Source: JAUVZF01 sp964539385
GTDB lineage: Bacteria > Planctomycetota > Phycisphaerae > FEN-1346
DNA: 15,685 bases
Assembly (NCBI GenBank): GCA_964539385.1
Contig: CAZIJC010000110.1
Span: 1-15,685, forward strand
Direction: 5' to 3'
Positions 6,110 through 13,389 of this stretch are shown here, in pieces; the first letter of the stretch is position 1, and every line of letters starts with the position of its first letter. The notes under the pieces are model-generated. The model made no database searches and was not told where the DNA came from. It saw nothing but the letters and a program-made list of their open reading frames with translations. The translations under genes and the position numbers were made by a program.

Positions 6110-7351
6110 CTACTTCGCCTTCACGTCGTAGCAGAAAAGGAAGTCGGAGTGGCGGATGTAGAGCCGCCCGCCGCACACCACCGGATGGGCCCAACTCGGG
6201 CCGCGTCCGCTCTCGGGAATGCTGAACTGGCTGATGATCTGGAAGGCCTGCGGCGTGGCCCGCACCAGGGCCACCTTGCGGCGGTGGTTCAGGGCGTAGA
6301 GCATGCCGTCGGCCCAGGTGAACGAGGCGCGGCCCAGGCTGCCTTCGGCGCAGGTTCGTCTGCCGGTCGCGAACTCCAGGCACACCCACGGTCCGGGTCT
6401 GGCCGAGTAATTGGAGCCGTAGAGGTGGCCATCGCGCAGGATGACGCCGCCGTGCTGGTTGTCCATGTCCCTGTTGGCCCAGACCGTCTCGGCGGAACAC
6501 TTCCGGCCGTCCACCGTCAGCCGGAGCAGTTTGCTGCCGGTGCTTCGCGTTGAGAAGAACACACAACCGTCGTGAAAGGTCGGGGCCTGGATATTCTCAT
6601 CGAACCGGGTGACGTGCGCGACCTGCCAAAGCAGGCGGCCGTCCTTGGCATCCACGCCAACCACCGACTTGGCCATCATCGTGATGATCTGCCGCAGGCC
6701 GGCGTGCTCGACGAGGATGGGCGAACAGTAGCCCGGCTTGTCGCCGATGCCCTTGGTGGTCCAGACGGTTGCCCCGGAGTTCTTGTCGAGTGCCGCAAGC
6801 CCGATGTCCGCCCCGCCGGGGGTGCAGATGACGTTATCGCCGTCGATGAGCAGCGACTCGGCGAGCGCCCACGAGATGTTGCGTCCTTTGAATCGCTTGA
6901 GGATGTTGACGTGCCAGACGGAAGAGCCGGTTGCCGCGTCGAGGCAGACGACGTCGCCGTCGGCGTTTTCGTGATACAGGCGGCCGCCGTCGATGGTGGG
7001 CGTTGCGCGCGTGCCGGGATGCTCCCGCTCGTACGACGGTCCGTTCCTGGCCCGCCAGGCGGCCTTGCCGTCGAGCGTCAGGGCCGTGATGATCGTACCC
7101 TCGCCGACGTTGCCGGTGGTGTAGAGAAGAGAGCCCGCGATGGCGACGGTCGAGAAGCCATGACCGAGGCCCCCGACGGCCCAGAGCAGTTTCGGCCCGC
7201 CTGCAGGCCACGCCTTCAGCAGGCCCGTCTCGGTCGAGATGTTGTCGCGCCGCGGCCCGTGGAATTGCGGCCAGTCGTTGGACGGCTGCGCGGCAAGCAG
7301 CGGCGCGGCCCACAGCGCAACAAGGACGAAGGCGAGGGCAGAGCGTTTCAT
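6110..7351 (-). CDS. Secreted PQQ-like beta-propeller protein
   Basis: This 413-residue protein has a Sec signal (residues 1-21, ending LLA) followed by WPQFHGPRRDN, the opening motif of secreted PQQ-like propellers that are abundant in Planctomycetes. The body has repeated blade motifs ending in hydrophobic strands with D-G/T-G turns, such as VVCLDAATGSSVWHV, LAALDKNSGATVWTT, VVGVDAKDGRLLWQV and a final LFCYDVKAK. These W-containing repeats are the tryptophan-docking type of quinoprotein propellers. Catalytic quinoprotein dehydrogenase residues are not evident, so a scaffold or binding role is more likely than an enzyme role. The start at 7351 was chosen over longer frames because it has a strong AGGAGGA site 9 bases upstream and gives a clean signal peptide. 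It is upstream of the TIM-barrel gene and divergent from the beta-helix gene. Confidence 0.88.
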   Translation of the reverse strand: MKRSALAFVLVALWAAPLLAAQPSNDWPQFHGPRRDNISTETGLLKAWPAGGPKLLWAVGGLGHGFSTVAIAGSLLYTTGNVGEGTIITALTLDGKAAWRARNGPSYEREHPGTRATPTIDGGRLYHENADGDVVCLDAATGSSVWHVNILKRFKGRNISWALAESLLIDGDNVICTPGGADIGLAALDKNSGATVWTTKGIGDKPGYCSPILVEHAGLRQIITMMAKSVVGVDAKDGRLLWQVAHVTRFDENIQAPTFHDGCVFFSTRSTGSKLLRLTVDGRKCSAETVWANRDMDNQHGGVILRDGHLYGSNYSARPGPWVCLEFATGRRTCAEGSLGRASFTWADGMLYALNHRRKVALVRATPQAFQIISQFSIPESGRGPSWAHPVVCGGRLYIRHSDFLFCYDVKAK

Positions 7352-7556
7352 GGCGGCGGTATCCTCCTGCATCGCCGAGACCCGGGCGCTCGGCATGAGT
7401 GCGTCGTGCCAGGTTCGTGTGACGGTCAACGGCGATTCACCGCTATCATCATAACGTAACCCCGAAGCCGAGGAAAGGTCTCGCCGCCGCATGGGGCGCC
7501 TGGCGGGTGCCACGACAGCGGCGCAGCCGCCGCCTTGGCCAGAACCGAAAACGGCA

Positions 7557-7586
7557 TTGACCAGGGGCTGAAGGTCAGGATAAAAT
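7557..7586 (+). promoter_or_regulatory. Sigma70-like promoter of the beta-helix gene
   Basis: TTGACC (7557-7562) and TAAAAT (7581-7586) are 18 bases apart. A start near 7593 would give a leader of about 140 bases. It lies in the 381-base gene-free spacer between the divergent propeller and beta-helix genes. On the other strand the same spacer has a TATGAT (7453-7448) that could be a -10 for the propeller gene, but with no good -35. I see nothing else of note in the spacer. Confidence 0.6.
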
Positions 7587-7732
7587 CATCGGAAAGACCC
7601 ACTGTGGTCGTGGGCGCGAGTCTATCCGGCGAATCCCGCGTAGAGTGGGCAGGTTCCCGCGCCGGCGGGGTCTGATCCACGCAACCGGTCCTGCCTCCGA
7701 TGCAACGTGCGCTGTTGTGAAGGGCGGTGAAG

Positions 7733-9529
7733 ATGCGTCCGAGACTGTGGCTGACCTTCCTGAGAGTGTGCCTGCTCGTTCCGCTCGGCGTGAGCCTGGC
7801 TTCCGCACGCCAGATCCACGTGGCGAAGACGGGGGATGATGCCGCGCCCGGCGATCGGGCGCGGCCGTATCGCACGATCGGCAAGGCTGCGGCCGTCGCG
7901 CAGCCGGGCGATACGGTGATGGTCCACGCCGGGACGTACCGCGAGTGGGTCAAGCCTGCCCGCGGCGGCACAAGCGAAGGGAAGCGCATCACCTACCGGG
8001 CCGCGGCGGGCGAGGAGGTGCGGATCAAGGGCTCCGAGCGGATCACCTCGTGGGCGCACGAGGGGGGCGGCGTCTGGAAGGCCCAACTCCCGAACGGCTT
8101 CTTCGGCGGATACAACCCCTACGCCCTGAACCTGTCCGGCGGGTGGCTGCACTACGGCAACTGGCACCACCGCGGCGACGTCTATCTCAACGGCGAGGCG
8201 TTGCGGGAGCAGAAGACGCCGGAGGACGTCAGGAAGCGCAAAGGCACGTGGCACGCGCAGGTGGATGAGGGGACCACGACGATCCGGGCGAACTTCGAGC
8301 AGGCGAACCCGAACCAGAAACTCGCCGAGATCAATGTCCGCGAATGCGTCTTCTTCCCGGACCGCAGCGGCCTGAAGTACGTCACCGTGGACGGCTTCCA
8401 CCTGATGCACTCGGCCGAGAACTGGCAGCCCCCGGGCCTCCAGATCCAGAAGGGCGCCATCGGCCCGCGGATGGGCAAGCACTGGATCATCCGGAACTGC
8501 CGCATCACGAACGCCCGCTGCGTGGGCATCATCCTCGGCCACGCGCCGGGCGTGGACTACGACGACATCGACGCCTTCGGCGACCACATCATCCGCAGCA
8601 ACGTGATCCGGTGCTGCGGCGAGGCAGGCATCGCCGGACAGAAAGGCGCCACCCGCTGCCTCATCGAGGGCAATCTCATCGAAGACACCAACTACCGCGC
8701 GGAGTTCGGCGGCTGGGAGACGGCGGCCATCAAGTTCCACCAGTCCGTCGATACGGTGATTCGCGGCAACCTGATCCGACGCGTCGATCACCAGTCGCAC
8801 GGCGCGTTCGGCATCTGGATGGACTGGGCCAACCAGGGTACGCGCATCACGGGCAACATCATCTACGACACGAAGACGGCCAACGTCTTCCTGGAGATGA
8901 ACCACGGGGCGATTCTCCTCGACAACAACGTCCTCATTGGCCGCGGCCTCAGGAGCAACTCCGAGGGATCGGTGTTCGCCCACAACCTGTTCGTGGACTG
9001 CGCGTTCCAGATGGTGTCCGACCGGAAACGCAAGAGCGAGTACTACACGCCGCACACCCGCAAGGTCGTTGACCGCAAGGACGGCATCCCGCAGGATGAC
9101 AAGTGGTACAACAACATCTTCGTGCGGCAGGGCCTGGACAAGGTGAAAAACGCCACCGGCTACGCGTCGGACCACAACATCTTCCTGGAAGCGGCGAAGA
9201 AGAGTTCCTTCGGTGATGAACACAGCATCGTCGATGCCTCCACGGCGAGATTCAATCGCAAGGACGACCCGGTGAGCGTGACGATTGCCTTCACCGTGGG
9301 CGATGTGCCGTTCGGCGTGAAGGCCCCCCGGGTCGACGGCAATCTGGTCGGCATGTTCCCCCGAATCAAGCAGACGATCGAAGACCGTCACGGCAGTCCG
9401 ATCACCATTGACACCGACCTGGGCGGCCGAAAGCGGACGGAGCCTGTCGCCGGCCCCCTCGCCAACCTGAAGCGGGGCCGAAACACCATCACCTGGTCGA
9501 TGAGACACGCCGGGGAGCAGGGCGAGTAG
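7733..9529 (+). CDS. Secreted right-handed parallel beta-helix protein (DUF1565-type)
   Basis: This 598-residue protein has an N-terminal signal (residues 1-25, ending ASA) and then IHVAKTGDDAAPG, PYRTIGKAA and QPGDTVMVHAGTYRE. That is the DUF1565 capping module found on planctomycete and Bacteroidetes beta-helix proteins that act on polysaccharides. Residues roughly 190-430 are strand-turn repeats typical of parallel helices (WIIRNCRIT, HIIRSNVIRCC, CLIEGNLIED, TVIRGNLIRRV, TRITGNIIYDT, ILLDNNVLI, VFAHNLFVD). The fold suggests a lyase, epimerase or glycosidase on uronic-acid or galactan polymers, but I see no catalytic motif that decides this. ATG 7733 is preferred to GTG 7727 because AAGGG at 7719-7723 then sits 9 bases upstream. 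It has its own promoter and stands alone on its strand. Confidence 0.88.
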   Translation: MRPRLWLTFLRVCLLVPLGVSLASARQIHVAKTGDDAAPGDRARPYRTIGKAAAVAQPGDTVMVHAGTYREWVKPARGGTSEGKRITYRAAAGEEVRIKGSERITSWAHEGGGVWKAQLPNGFFGGYNPYALNLSGGWLHYGNWHHRGDVYLNGEALREQKTPEDVRKRKGTWHAQVDEGTTTIRANFEQANPNQKLAEINVRECVFFPDRSGLKYVTVDGFHLMHSAENWQPPGLQIQKGAIGPRMGKHWIIRNCRITNARCVGIILGHAPGVDYDDIDAFGDHIIRSNVIRCCGEAGIAGQKGATRCLIEGNLIEDTNYRAEFGGWETAAIKFHQSVDTVIRGNLIRRVDHQSHGAFGIWMDWANQGTRITGNIIYDTKTANVFLEMNHGAILLDNNVLIGRGLRSNSEGSVFAHNLFVDCAFQMVSDRKRKSEYYTPHTRKVVDRKDGIPQDDKWYNNIFVRQGLDKVKNATGYASDHNIFLEAAKKSSFGDEHSIVDASTARFNRKDDPVSVTIAFTVGDVPFGVKAPRVDGNLVGMFPRIKQTIEDRHGSPITIDTDLGGRKRTEPVAGPLANLKRGRNTITWSMRHAGEQGE

Positions 9530-9669
9530 GCGACCGCGGCCTCGTCCAGGCTGAGCAGGTCCGGGGTGAAGGCAAAGCCCTGTTCGCGGAGTTTCCCGAG
9601 TTTCTTGACCGTTTCGCGTACGCCGCGCAAAGTAGCCTTGTATGACCCATCCGCCTCCGCAGGCGAAGG
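9530..9669 (-). other. Antisense open stretch that looks coding but is unassigned
   Basis: On the minus strand this intergenic stretch reads as a helical, charged peptide (LRGVRETVKKLGKLREQGFA followed by FTPDLLSLDEAA). Most third codon positions are G or C, and the frame continues into the antisense of the beta-helix gene's end. It lacks a start with a ribosome binding site. It may be the decayed tail of a lost minus-strand gene or a chance frame. I do not recognise the family. Confidence 0.2.
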
Positions 9670-9698
9670 TTGAAAGCGCCGGCGGCCACCCCTATAAT
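9670..9698 (+). promoter_or_regulatory. Near-consensus sigma70 promoter of the Nudix-rhomboid operon
   Basis: TTGAAA (9670-9675) and a perfect TATAAT (9693-9698) are exactly 17 bases apart. Transcription would begin near 9705, leaving only about 23 bases of leader before ATG 9728. This is the strongest promoter-like site in the window and implies steady, housekeeping-type expression. Confidence 0.75.
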
Positions 9699-9727
9699 CC
9701 CCCACCAAGCGATGCCCGGGGAACCGT

Positions 9728-10291
9728 ATGGCTCACGTGCCCGAAATCCTGAACCGCGAGAAGGTCTACACCGGCCGCAAGGTCGCCCTTGAGGTCCATC
9801 GCATCCGCGACGCCGGCGGCCGCGAGACCACGCGCGAAGTCGTCCGCCATCCGGGCAGCGTGGCGATTCTCGCCTTCCCGAAGCCGGGCACGCTCCTTCT
9901 GGAGCGCATCTGGCGCTACGCCGCCGAACAGACGCTGCTCGAGATACCCGCCGGCACCCTTGAGCCTAACGAGGCCCCGGCCGCCTGCGCCGCCAGGGAA
10001 CTGGCCGAGGAAACCGGCTACCGGGCCGCTCGGGTCGAACCGCTCATCGCCATCCACACGAGCCCCGGCATCCTGACGGAGCGGCTGACGCTCTTCCTGG
10101 CCACCGACCTTGAGGAGGGCAAGCCCGAGCGCGAACCGGGCGAGCAGATTGAGAACGTCCTCGTCCCCTTCGATGAGGCGACGGCCATGGTCCGCGACGG
10201 GCGGATCACCGACGGCAAGACGGCCCTGGCGGTCCTCTTCTGGAACGCCCGCCGGCAGGAAGCGTCCAAAACCGGCAGAGGGGACGCCTGA
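9728..10291 (+). CDS. Nudix hydrolase, probable ADP-ribose pyrophosphatase
   Basis: This 187-residue cytoplasmic enzyme probably hydrolyses ADP-ribose to AMP and ribose 5-phosphate. The complete Nudix box spans residues 76-98 (GTLEPNE, seven residues, RELAEETGY), with the metal-binding glutamates at 91, 94 and 95. The preceding LLEIPAG and following IHTSPGILTER (109-119) are typical of the ADP-ribose pyrophosphatase branch, as is the N-terminal VYTGRKVALEV. GGGGA lies upstream of ATG 9728. The stop shares one base with the rhomboid start (TGATG), so the two are translated together from the promoter at 9670. Other nucleoside diphosphate sugars remain possible substrates. Confidence 0.9.
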   Translation: MAHVPEILNREKVYTGRKVALEVHRIRDAGGRETTREVVRHPGSVAILAFPKPGTLLLERIWRYAAEQTLLEIPAGTLEPNEAPAACAARELAEETGYRAARVEPLIAIHTSPGILTERLTLFLATDLEEGKPEREPGEQIENVLVPFDEATAMVRDGRITDGKTALAVLFWNARRQEASKTGRGDA

Positions 10292-11166
10292 TGGCCTGGC
10301 ACAGCACGTGGAACGAACCGCCGACGCCCAAGCGCAGGTGGCTCAGGGACCGCGGCGGGTTCTTCCCGCCCGGAGTCAAACTTGTCCTCCTGGTGACGAT
10401 CGGCGTGTACGTGGTCGACGTCCTGACCCGCGGGGCGCTGAGCCGCATCGGCGCGCTGTCCGTCAGGAGCCTGCTGCACCTGGAGGTGTGGCGCCTCTTC
10501 ACGTACATGTTCCTGCATTCGCTGGGAAGCATCGCGCACATCGGCTGGAACATGTTCATCTTCGTCATGCTCGGCCACACGCTGGAGCGCCAGTTGGGGT
10601 CGAAGCAGTTCCTGTGGCTGTATTTTCTGAGCGGCATCCTGGGCGGCCTGTTCGAGGTGGCCTTCAACGTGCTGATGCACATGCAGCACGGGCCATTCAT
10701 GACGAGCCAAGGGCCGATGTCATTTCTGGATATTCCCGCGGTGGGCGCATCGGCCGGCGTGGCGGGCGTGCTGGTCGCGTTCGCCGTGGTCAACCCGCGT
10801 GCGGTCTTCCTGCTGTTCTTCTTCCTGCCCATCCAGGCGCGCTGGTTGGCGTTGATTTACGTCCTGGCCGAGACGCGGCACATCTTCGTCGGCCTGAGTC
10901 ACGGATGGTCGGACGGCGTAGCGCATGCGGCGCACTTCGGCGGCATGGTGCTCGGCTTCGTCTGGGTGAAGTGGGGGATGCGTATCGCCGCCAGGTTCCG
11001 GCGCGGCGCCAGGCGGCCCCCCAGAGGCTCTTTCCAGCGCAGCCGCCAGCGCGAGCAGGCCGAACTCGACCGCATCCTGAAGAAAGTGCACGAGCGGGGC
11101 GTGGACAGCCTGACGCTCCGCGAAAAGATGTTTCTCCAGGACGTCGGCAACAAGTACCACGATTAG
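10291..11166 (+). CDS. Rhomboid-family intramembrane serine protease
   Basis: This 291-residue inner-membrane protease cleaves transmembrane segments of other proteins. The catalytic dyad is visible: Ser154 in VGASAGVAG (the GxSG motif) and His215 in AHAAHFGGM. The HxxxN oxyanion motif is His83-Asn87 (HIGWN), and VWRLFTYMFLH (67-76) precedes it, as in most rhomboids. Six hydrophobic helices can be drawn, from KLVLLVTIGVYVVDV at the start to MVLGFVWVKWGM. The loop after helix 3 (130-147) is methionine-rich and longer than usual. The soluble C-terminus (about 232-291) is basic and then has the pattern LDRILKKVHERGVDSLTLRE, a small tail domain seen in many planctomycete rhomboids. The start overlaps the Nudix stop by one base. 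The physiological substrate is unknown. Confidence 0.93.
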   Translation: MAWHSTWNEPPTPKRRWLRDRGGFFPPGVKLVLLVTIGVYVVDVLTRGALSRIGALSVRSLLHLEVWRLFTYMFLHSLGSIAHIGWNMFIFVMLGHTLERQLGSKQFLWLYFLSGILGGLFEVAFNVLMHMQHGPFMTSQGPMSFLDIPAVGASAGVAGVLVAFAVVNPRAVFLLFFFLPIQARWLALIYVLAETRHIFVGLSHGWSDGVAHAAHFGGMVLGFVWVKWGMRIAARFRRGARRPPRGSFQRSRQREQAELDRILKKVHERGVDSLTLREKMFLQDVGNKYHD

Positions 11167-11172
11167 ATTTGG

Positions 11173-11206
11173 CGCCCTTGGGCGTTAGCCGCCGGGCTTG
11201 CCCGGC
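11173..11206 (+). terminator. Tandem short hairpins after the rhomboid gene
   Basis: Two compact inverted repeats follow the rhomboid stop: CGCCC-TT-GGGCG (11173-11184) and GCCGGGC-TT-GCCCGGC (11191-11206). Neither has a T-run. They could end part of the transcription or protect the RNA end before the pyruvate kinase gene. The remaining bases to 11253 show only a GGGAGG ribosome binding site. Confidence 0.4.
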
Positions 11207-11253
11207 GCGCGTTGTTCAAGGCCTTGCATTACAGGCCTGGGAGGCACCGCATC

Positions 11254-12705
11254 ATGGCCCACATTCCGCTTCGCCTCACCAGCATCGTTGCCACACTCGG
11301 ACCCGCCACGTCGGAGGAGGCCGTGCTGCGCCGGATGATAGAGGCCGGCATGGACGTGGCCCGGCTGAACTTCGCCCACGGCACCCGCGAAACGCACGGC
11401 GAGATTCTCGCGCGCCTCCGCCGCACGGCCGAGGCGTGCGGCAAGTTCGTGGCCGTCCTCCAGGACCTGGCCGGGCCGAAACTGCGCCTGCGCACGCCCG
11501 CGGGGGCGAGCGTCGAGGTCGGCGCCGGCGACCGCGTCCGTCTTTGGCGCGAGGTGCCCGACGACGCCGACCCGCGCGACCTGGCGTGCACGTACCCGGC
11601 CGTCGTCGATGACTGCGCGCCCGGCGACCCGGTCCTGTTCGGCGACGGCGACGTGGTGATGCGCGTGGTCGAGCGGGCCGGCGACCATCTCGTCCTCGAG
11701 TGCACCGAGGGCGGAACGCTCTCGCCCGGCACGGGCATCAACTTGCCGCAGACCGCCCTGAGCGCGCGGCTTCCGACCGAGCGCGATTGGCAGGACCTGG
11801 AGTGGGGTCTCGCGCACGAGGTCGATTACGTGGGCCTCAGTTTCGTGCGCACGGCCGGCGAGGTCCGCTCCGTCAAGGAATTCATCGTCAAGGCGGGGGC
11901 CGACGCCCGCGTCATCGCCAAGATCGAAAAGCCGCAGGCCGTTGACGAGATCGACGCCATCCTGCGCGAATGTGACGGCCTGATGGTGGCGCGAGGCGAC
12001 CTGGGCGTCGAGATGGACGTGGCCCGCGTGCCGATTATCCAGAAGGACCTGATCCGTCGTGCGGCCGCAGCCGGCGTGCCGGTCATCACGGCCACGCAGA
12101 TGCTGCAGTCGATGATAAGCGAACCGCGTCCCACGCGGGCCGAGGTCTCGGACGTGGCCAACGCCGTCTTCGACGGTTCCGACGCGGTCATGCTCTCGGG
12201 CGAGACGGCCGTCGGCCGGCATCCCGTCCGGGCGGTCGAGATGATGGACCACATCATCGACCTGGCGGAGGATTACGTCGAACGGGCCGAGTGGCGGGCC
12301 GGCGCCGGACGCGGGGAACGTTACGTCTGGAGCGAACGGGCCATCGTGGCGGGGGCGGTCGGCATCGCGCAAAGCTTGGAGCCGGCGCTCATCGTCGCCC
12401 TCACGCACACCGGCGCGACGGCCCTGCTGATGTCGAAGCAGTGGTTGGGCGTGCCGATTCTGGCCGTCAGCGATTCCGTTGCCACCTGCCGCCGCATGGC
12501 GCTGTACCGCGGCGTGATTCCGATCCACTCGCCCGCCCTGATCCGCCACGAAGACCTGGCCGCCGCCGTCCAGCGGATGGCGCTTGAGCGGAAATTGGTT
12601 GTCGCCGGCGACCGAATCCTTATCATTAGCGGGTACTTCCCGGGCAAACCGGGCGGCGCCGATACCCTTCGGGTGCATACCGTGTCGGGAGGGGATGTTT
12701 CATGA
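11254..12705 (+). CDS. pyk: Pyruvate kinase, predicted K+-independent type
   Basis: This 483-residue glycolytic enzyme converts phosphoenolpyruvate and ADP to pyruvate and ATP. Catalytic Lys223 and metal ligand Glu225 lie in IAKIEKPQA. Asp249 is in RGDLGVEM, and the block ITATQMLQSM through SDAVMLSGETAVG (278-321) is the family's hallmark. The B domain runs from roughly 80 to 170, and the C-terminal allosteric domain from about 345. At the monovalent-cation site the sequence is DLAGPKLRL, so the residues equivalent to rabbit muscle Thr113, Lys114, Glu117 and Thr120 are Leu72, Ala73, Lys76 and Leu79. Lys in place of Glu117 marks enzymes that need no K+. ATG 11254 was chosen because GGGAGG is upstream and homology begins at RLTSIVATLGP. 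Its stop overlaps the lipoprotein start (ATGA). Confidence 0.95.
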   Translation: MAHIPLRLTSIVATLGPATSEEAVLRRMIEAGMDVARLNFAHGTRETHGEILARLRRTAEACGKFVAVLQDLAGPKLRLRTPAGASVEVGAGDRVRLWREVPDDADPRDLACTYPAVVDDCAPGDPVLFGDGDVVMRVVERAGDHLVLECTEGGTLSPGTGINLPQTALSARLPTERDWQDLEWGLAHEVDYVGLSFVRTAGEVRSVKEFIVKAGADARVIAKIEKPQAVDEIDAILRECDGLMVARGDLGVEMDVARVPIIQKDLIRRAAAAGVPVITATQMLQSMISEPRPTRAEVSDVANAVFDGSDAVMLSGETAVGRHPVRAVEMMDHIIDLAEDYVERAEWRAGAGRGERYVWSERAIVAGAVGIAQSLEPALIVALTHTGATALLMSKQWLGVPILAVSDSVATCRRMALYRGVIPIHSPALIRHEDLAAAVQRMALERKLVVAGDRILIISGYFPGKPGGADTLRVHTVSGGDVS

Positions 12706-13253
12706 GGCCAGTGCTGAGTGTGCTGCTTTTCTGTGCGGCGATGACGGCGGCCGGCTGCGCCACCGTGGCGTCGGGCCGGTTCAGCAACCCGATGACGTTC
12801 ACCGAGACCGACGCCGATACGGTGGAGCACGTCGCGCGGCGGGTGCTGATGGAACTGCGGTTCGACATCGAGTATCCGGAGTCCAGCGAAGGCCGCCTGG
12901 CCACCAACTCGCTGACGGGGTCCTCGTGGTTCGAGTTCTGGCGGAAAGACACCGTCGGCGCGATGCAGCGCCTCGAGTCGAGCCTCCACACGATTCGCCG
13001 CCGGGCAACCGTCAGCATCTCGCCGACCGGCGGCGGGTCGCAGGTCTTCGTCAAGGTGATCAAGCAGCGCAAGAGTGCCCCGGGCCTCGGTCCCGAGACG
13101 ATAGGCCAGTCGTTCAACATCTACGACGCCCAGGACATGGACCTCGTGCGCCAGAACGAACTGGCGCCCACCGCCTACGAGTGGCTCGACATGGGCCGCG
13201 ACGAACTCCTCGAGCAGGATATCCTCGAACGCATCCTGACCAGTTTGCAGTAG
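12702..13253 (+). CDS. Small lipoprotein of unknown function
   Basis: This 183-residue protein has a signal of about 18 residues ending AAGC, so Cys19 is the likely lipidated residue; the -3 position is Ala rather than the usual Leu. The mature part begins TVASGRFSNPMTF and has mixed alpha/beta character without catalytic motifs. The segment 39-75 (ADTVEHVARRVLMELRFDIE, then SSEGRLATNSLTGSSWFEFW) resembles small envelope lipoproteins that carry one compact domain, where T-N-x-L-x-G-x-x-W-F-E-F-W is followed by basic strands. I do not recognise the family. It starts at ATG 12702, overlapping the pyruvate kinase stop by four bases, so it depends on that gene for translation although the functions seem unrelated. 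Confidence 0.82.
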   Translation: MRPVLSVLLFCAAMTAAGCATVASGRFSNPMTFTETDADTVEHVARRVLMELRFDIEYPESSEGRLATNSLTGSSWFEFWRKDTVGAMQRLESSLHTIRRRATVSISPTGGGSQVFVKVIKQRKSAPGLGPETIGQSFNIYDAQDMDLVRQNELAPTAYEWLDMGRDELLEQDILERILTSLQ

Positions 13254-13295
13254 CCGCCCGGGGGGCCGGCCTCGCCGCCTCTCTCTTTCGGGCGG
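13254..13295 (+). terminator. Hairpin after the lipoprotein gene
   Basis: CCGCCCG (13254-13260) begins on the base after the lipoprotein stop and pairs with CGGGCGG (13289-13295) across a 28-base loop. There is no T-run. It may end the pyruvate kinase-lipoprotein transcript, or be chance pairing in GC-rich DNA. The rest of the gap to 13389 shows only the ribosome binding site of the next gene. Confidence 0.3.
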
Positions 13296-13389
13296 AATTC
13301 ACGGAACCGATGCGGTTGCCGGTGCGTCCATATCGCTTGATCGATCTTGCTTCGTGCGCATCCGTCCATGTGCGTGAAAGGAGAAGCCC

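Noticed and set aside
7622..9508. Minus-strand open frame of 628 codons opposite the beta-helix gene
   Set aside because: It is a mirror of codons with G or C in third position, without a ribosome binding site or any domain. The plus strand has a signal, DUF1565 start and helix repeats.
10110..11612. Plus-strand open frame of 500 codons through the Nudix, rhomboid and pyruvate kinase genes
   Set aside because: It is out of frame with three clearly recognised genes on the same strand.
11185..12678. Minus-strand open frame of 497 codons opposite pyruvate kinase
   Set aside because: It is a shadow of a gene with complete catalytic motifs.
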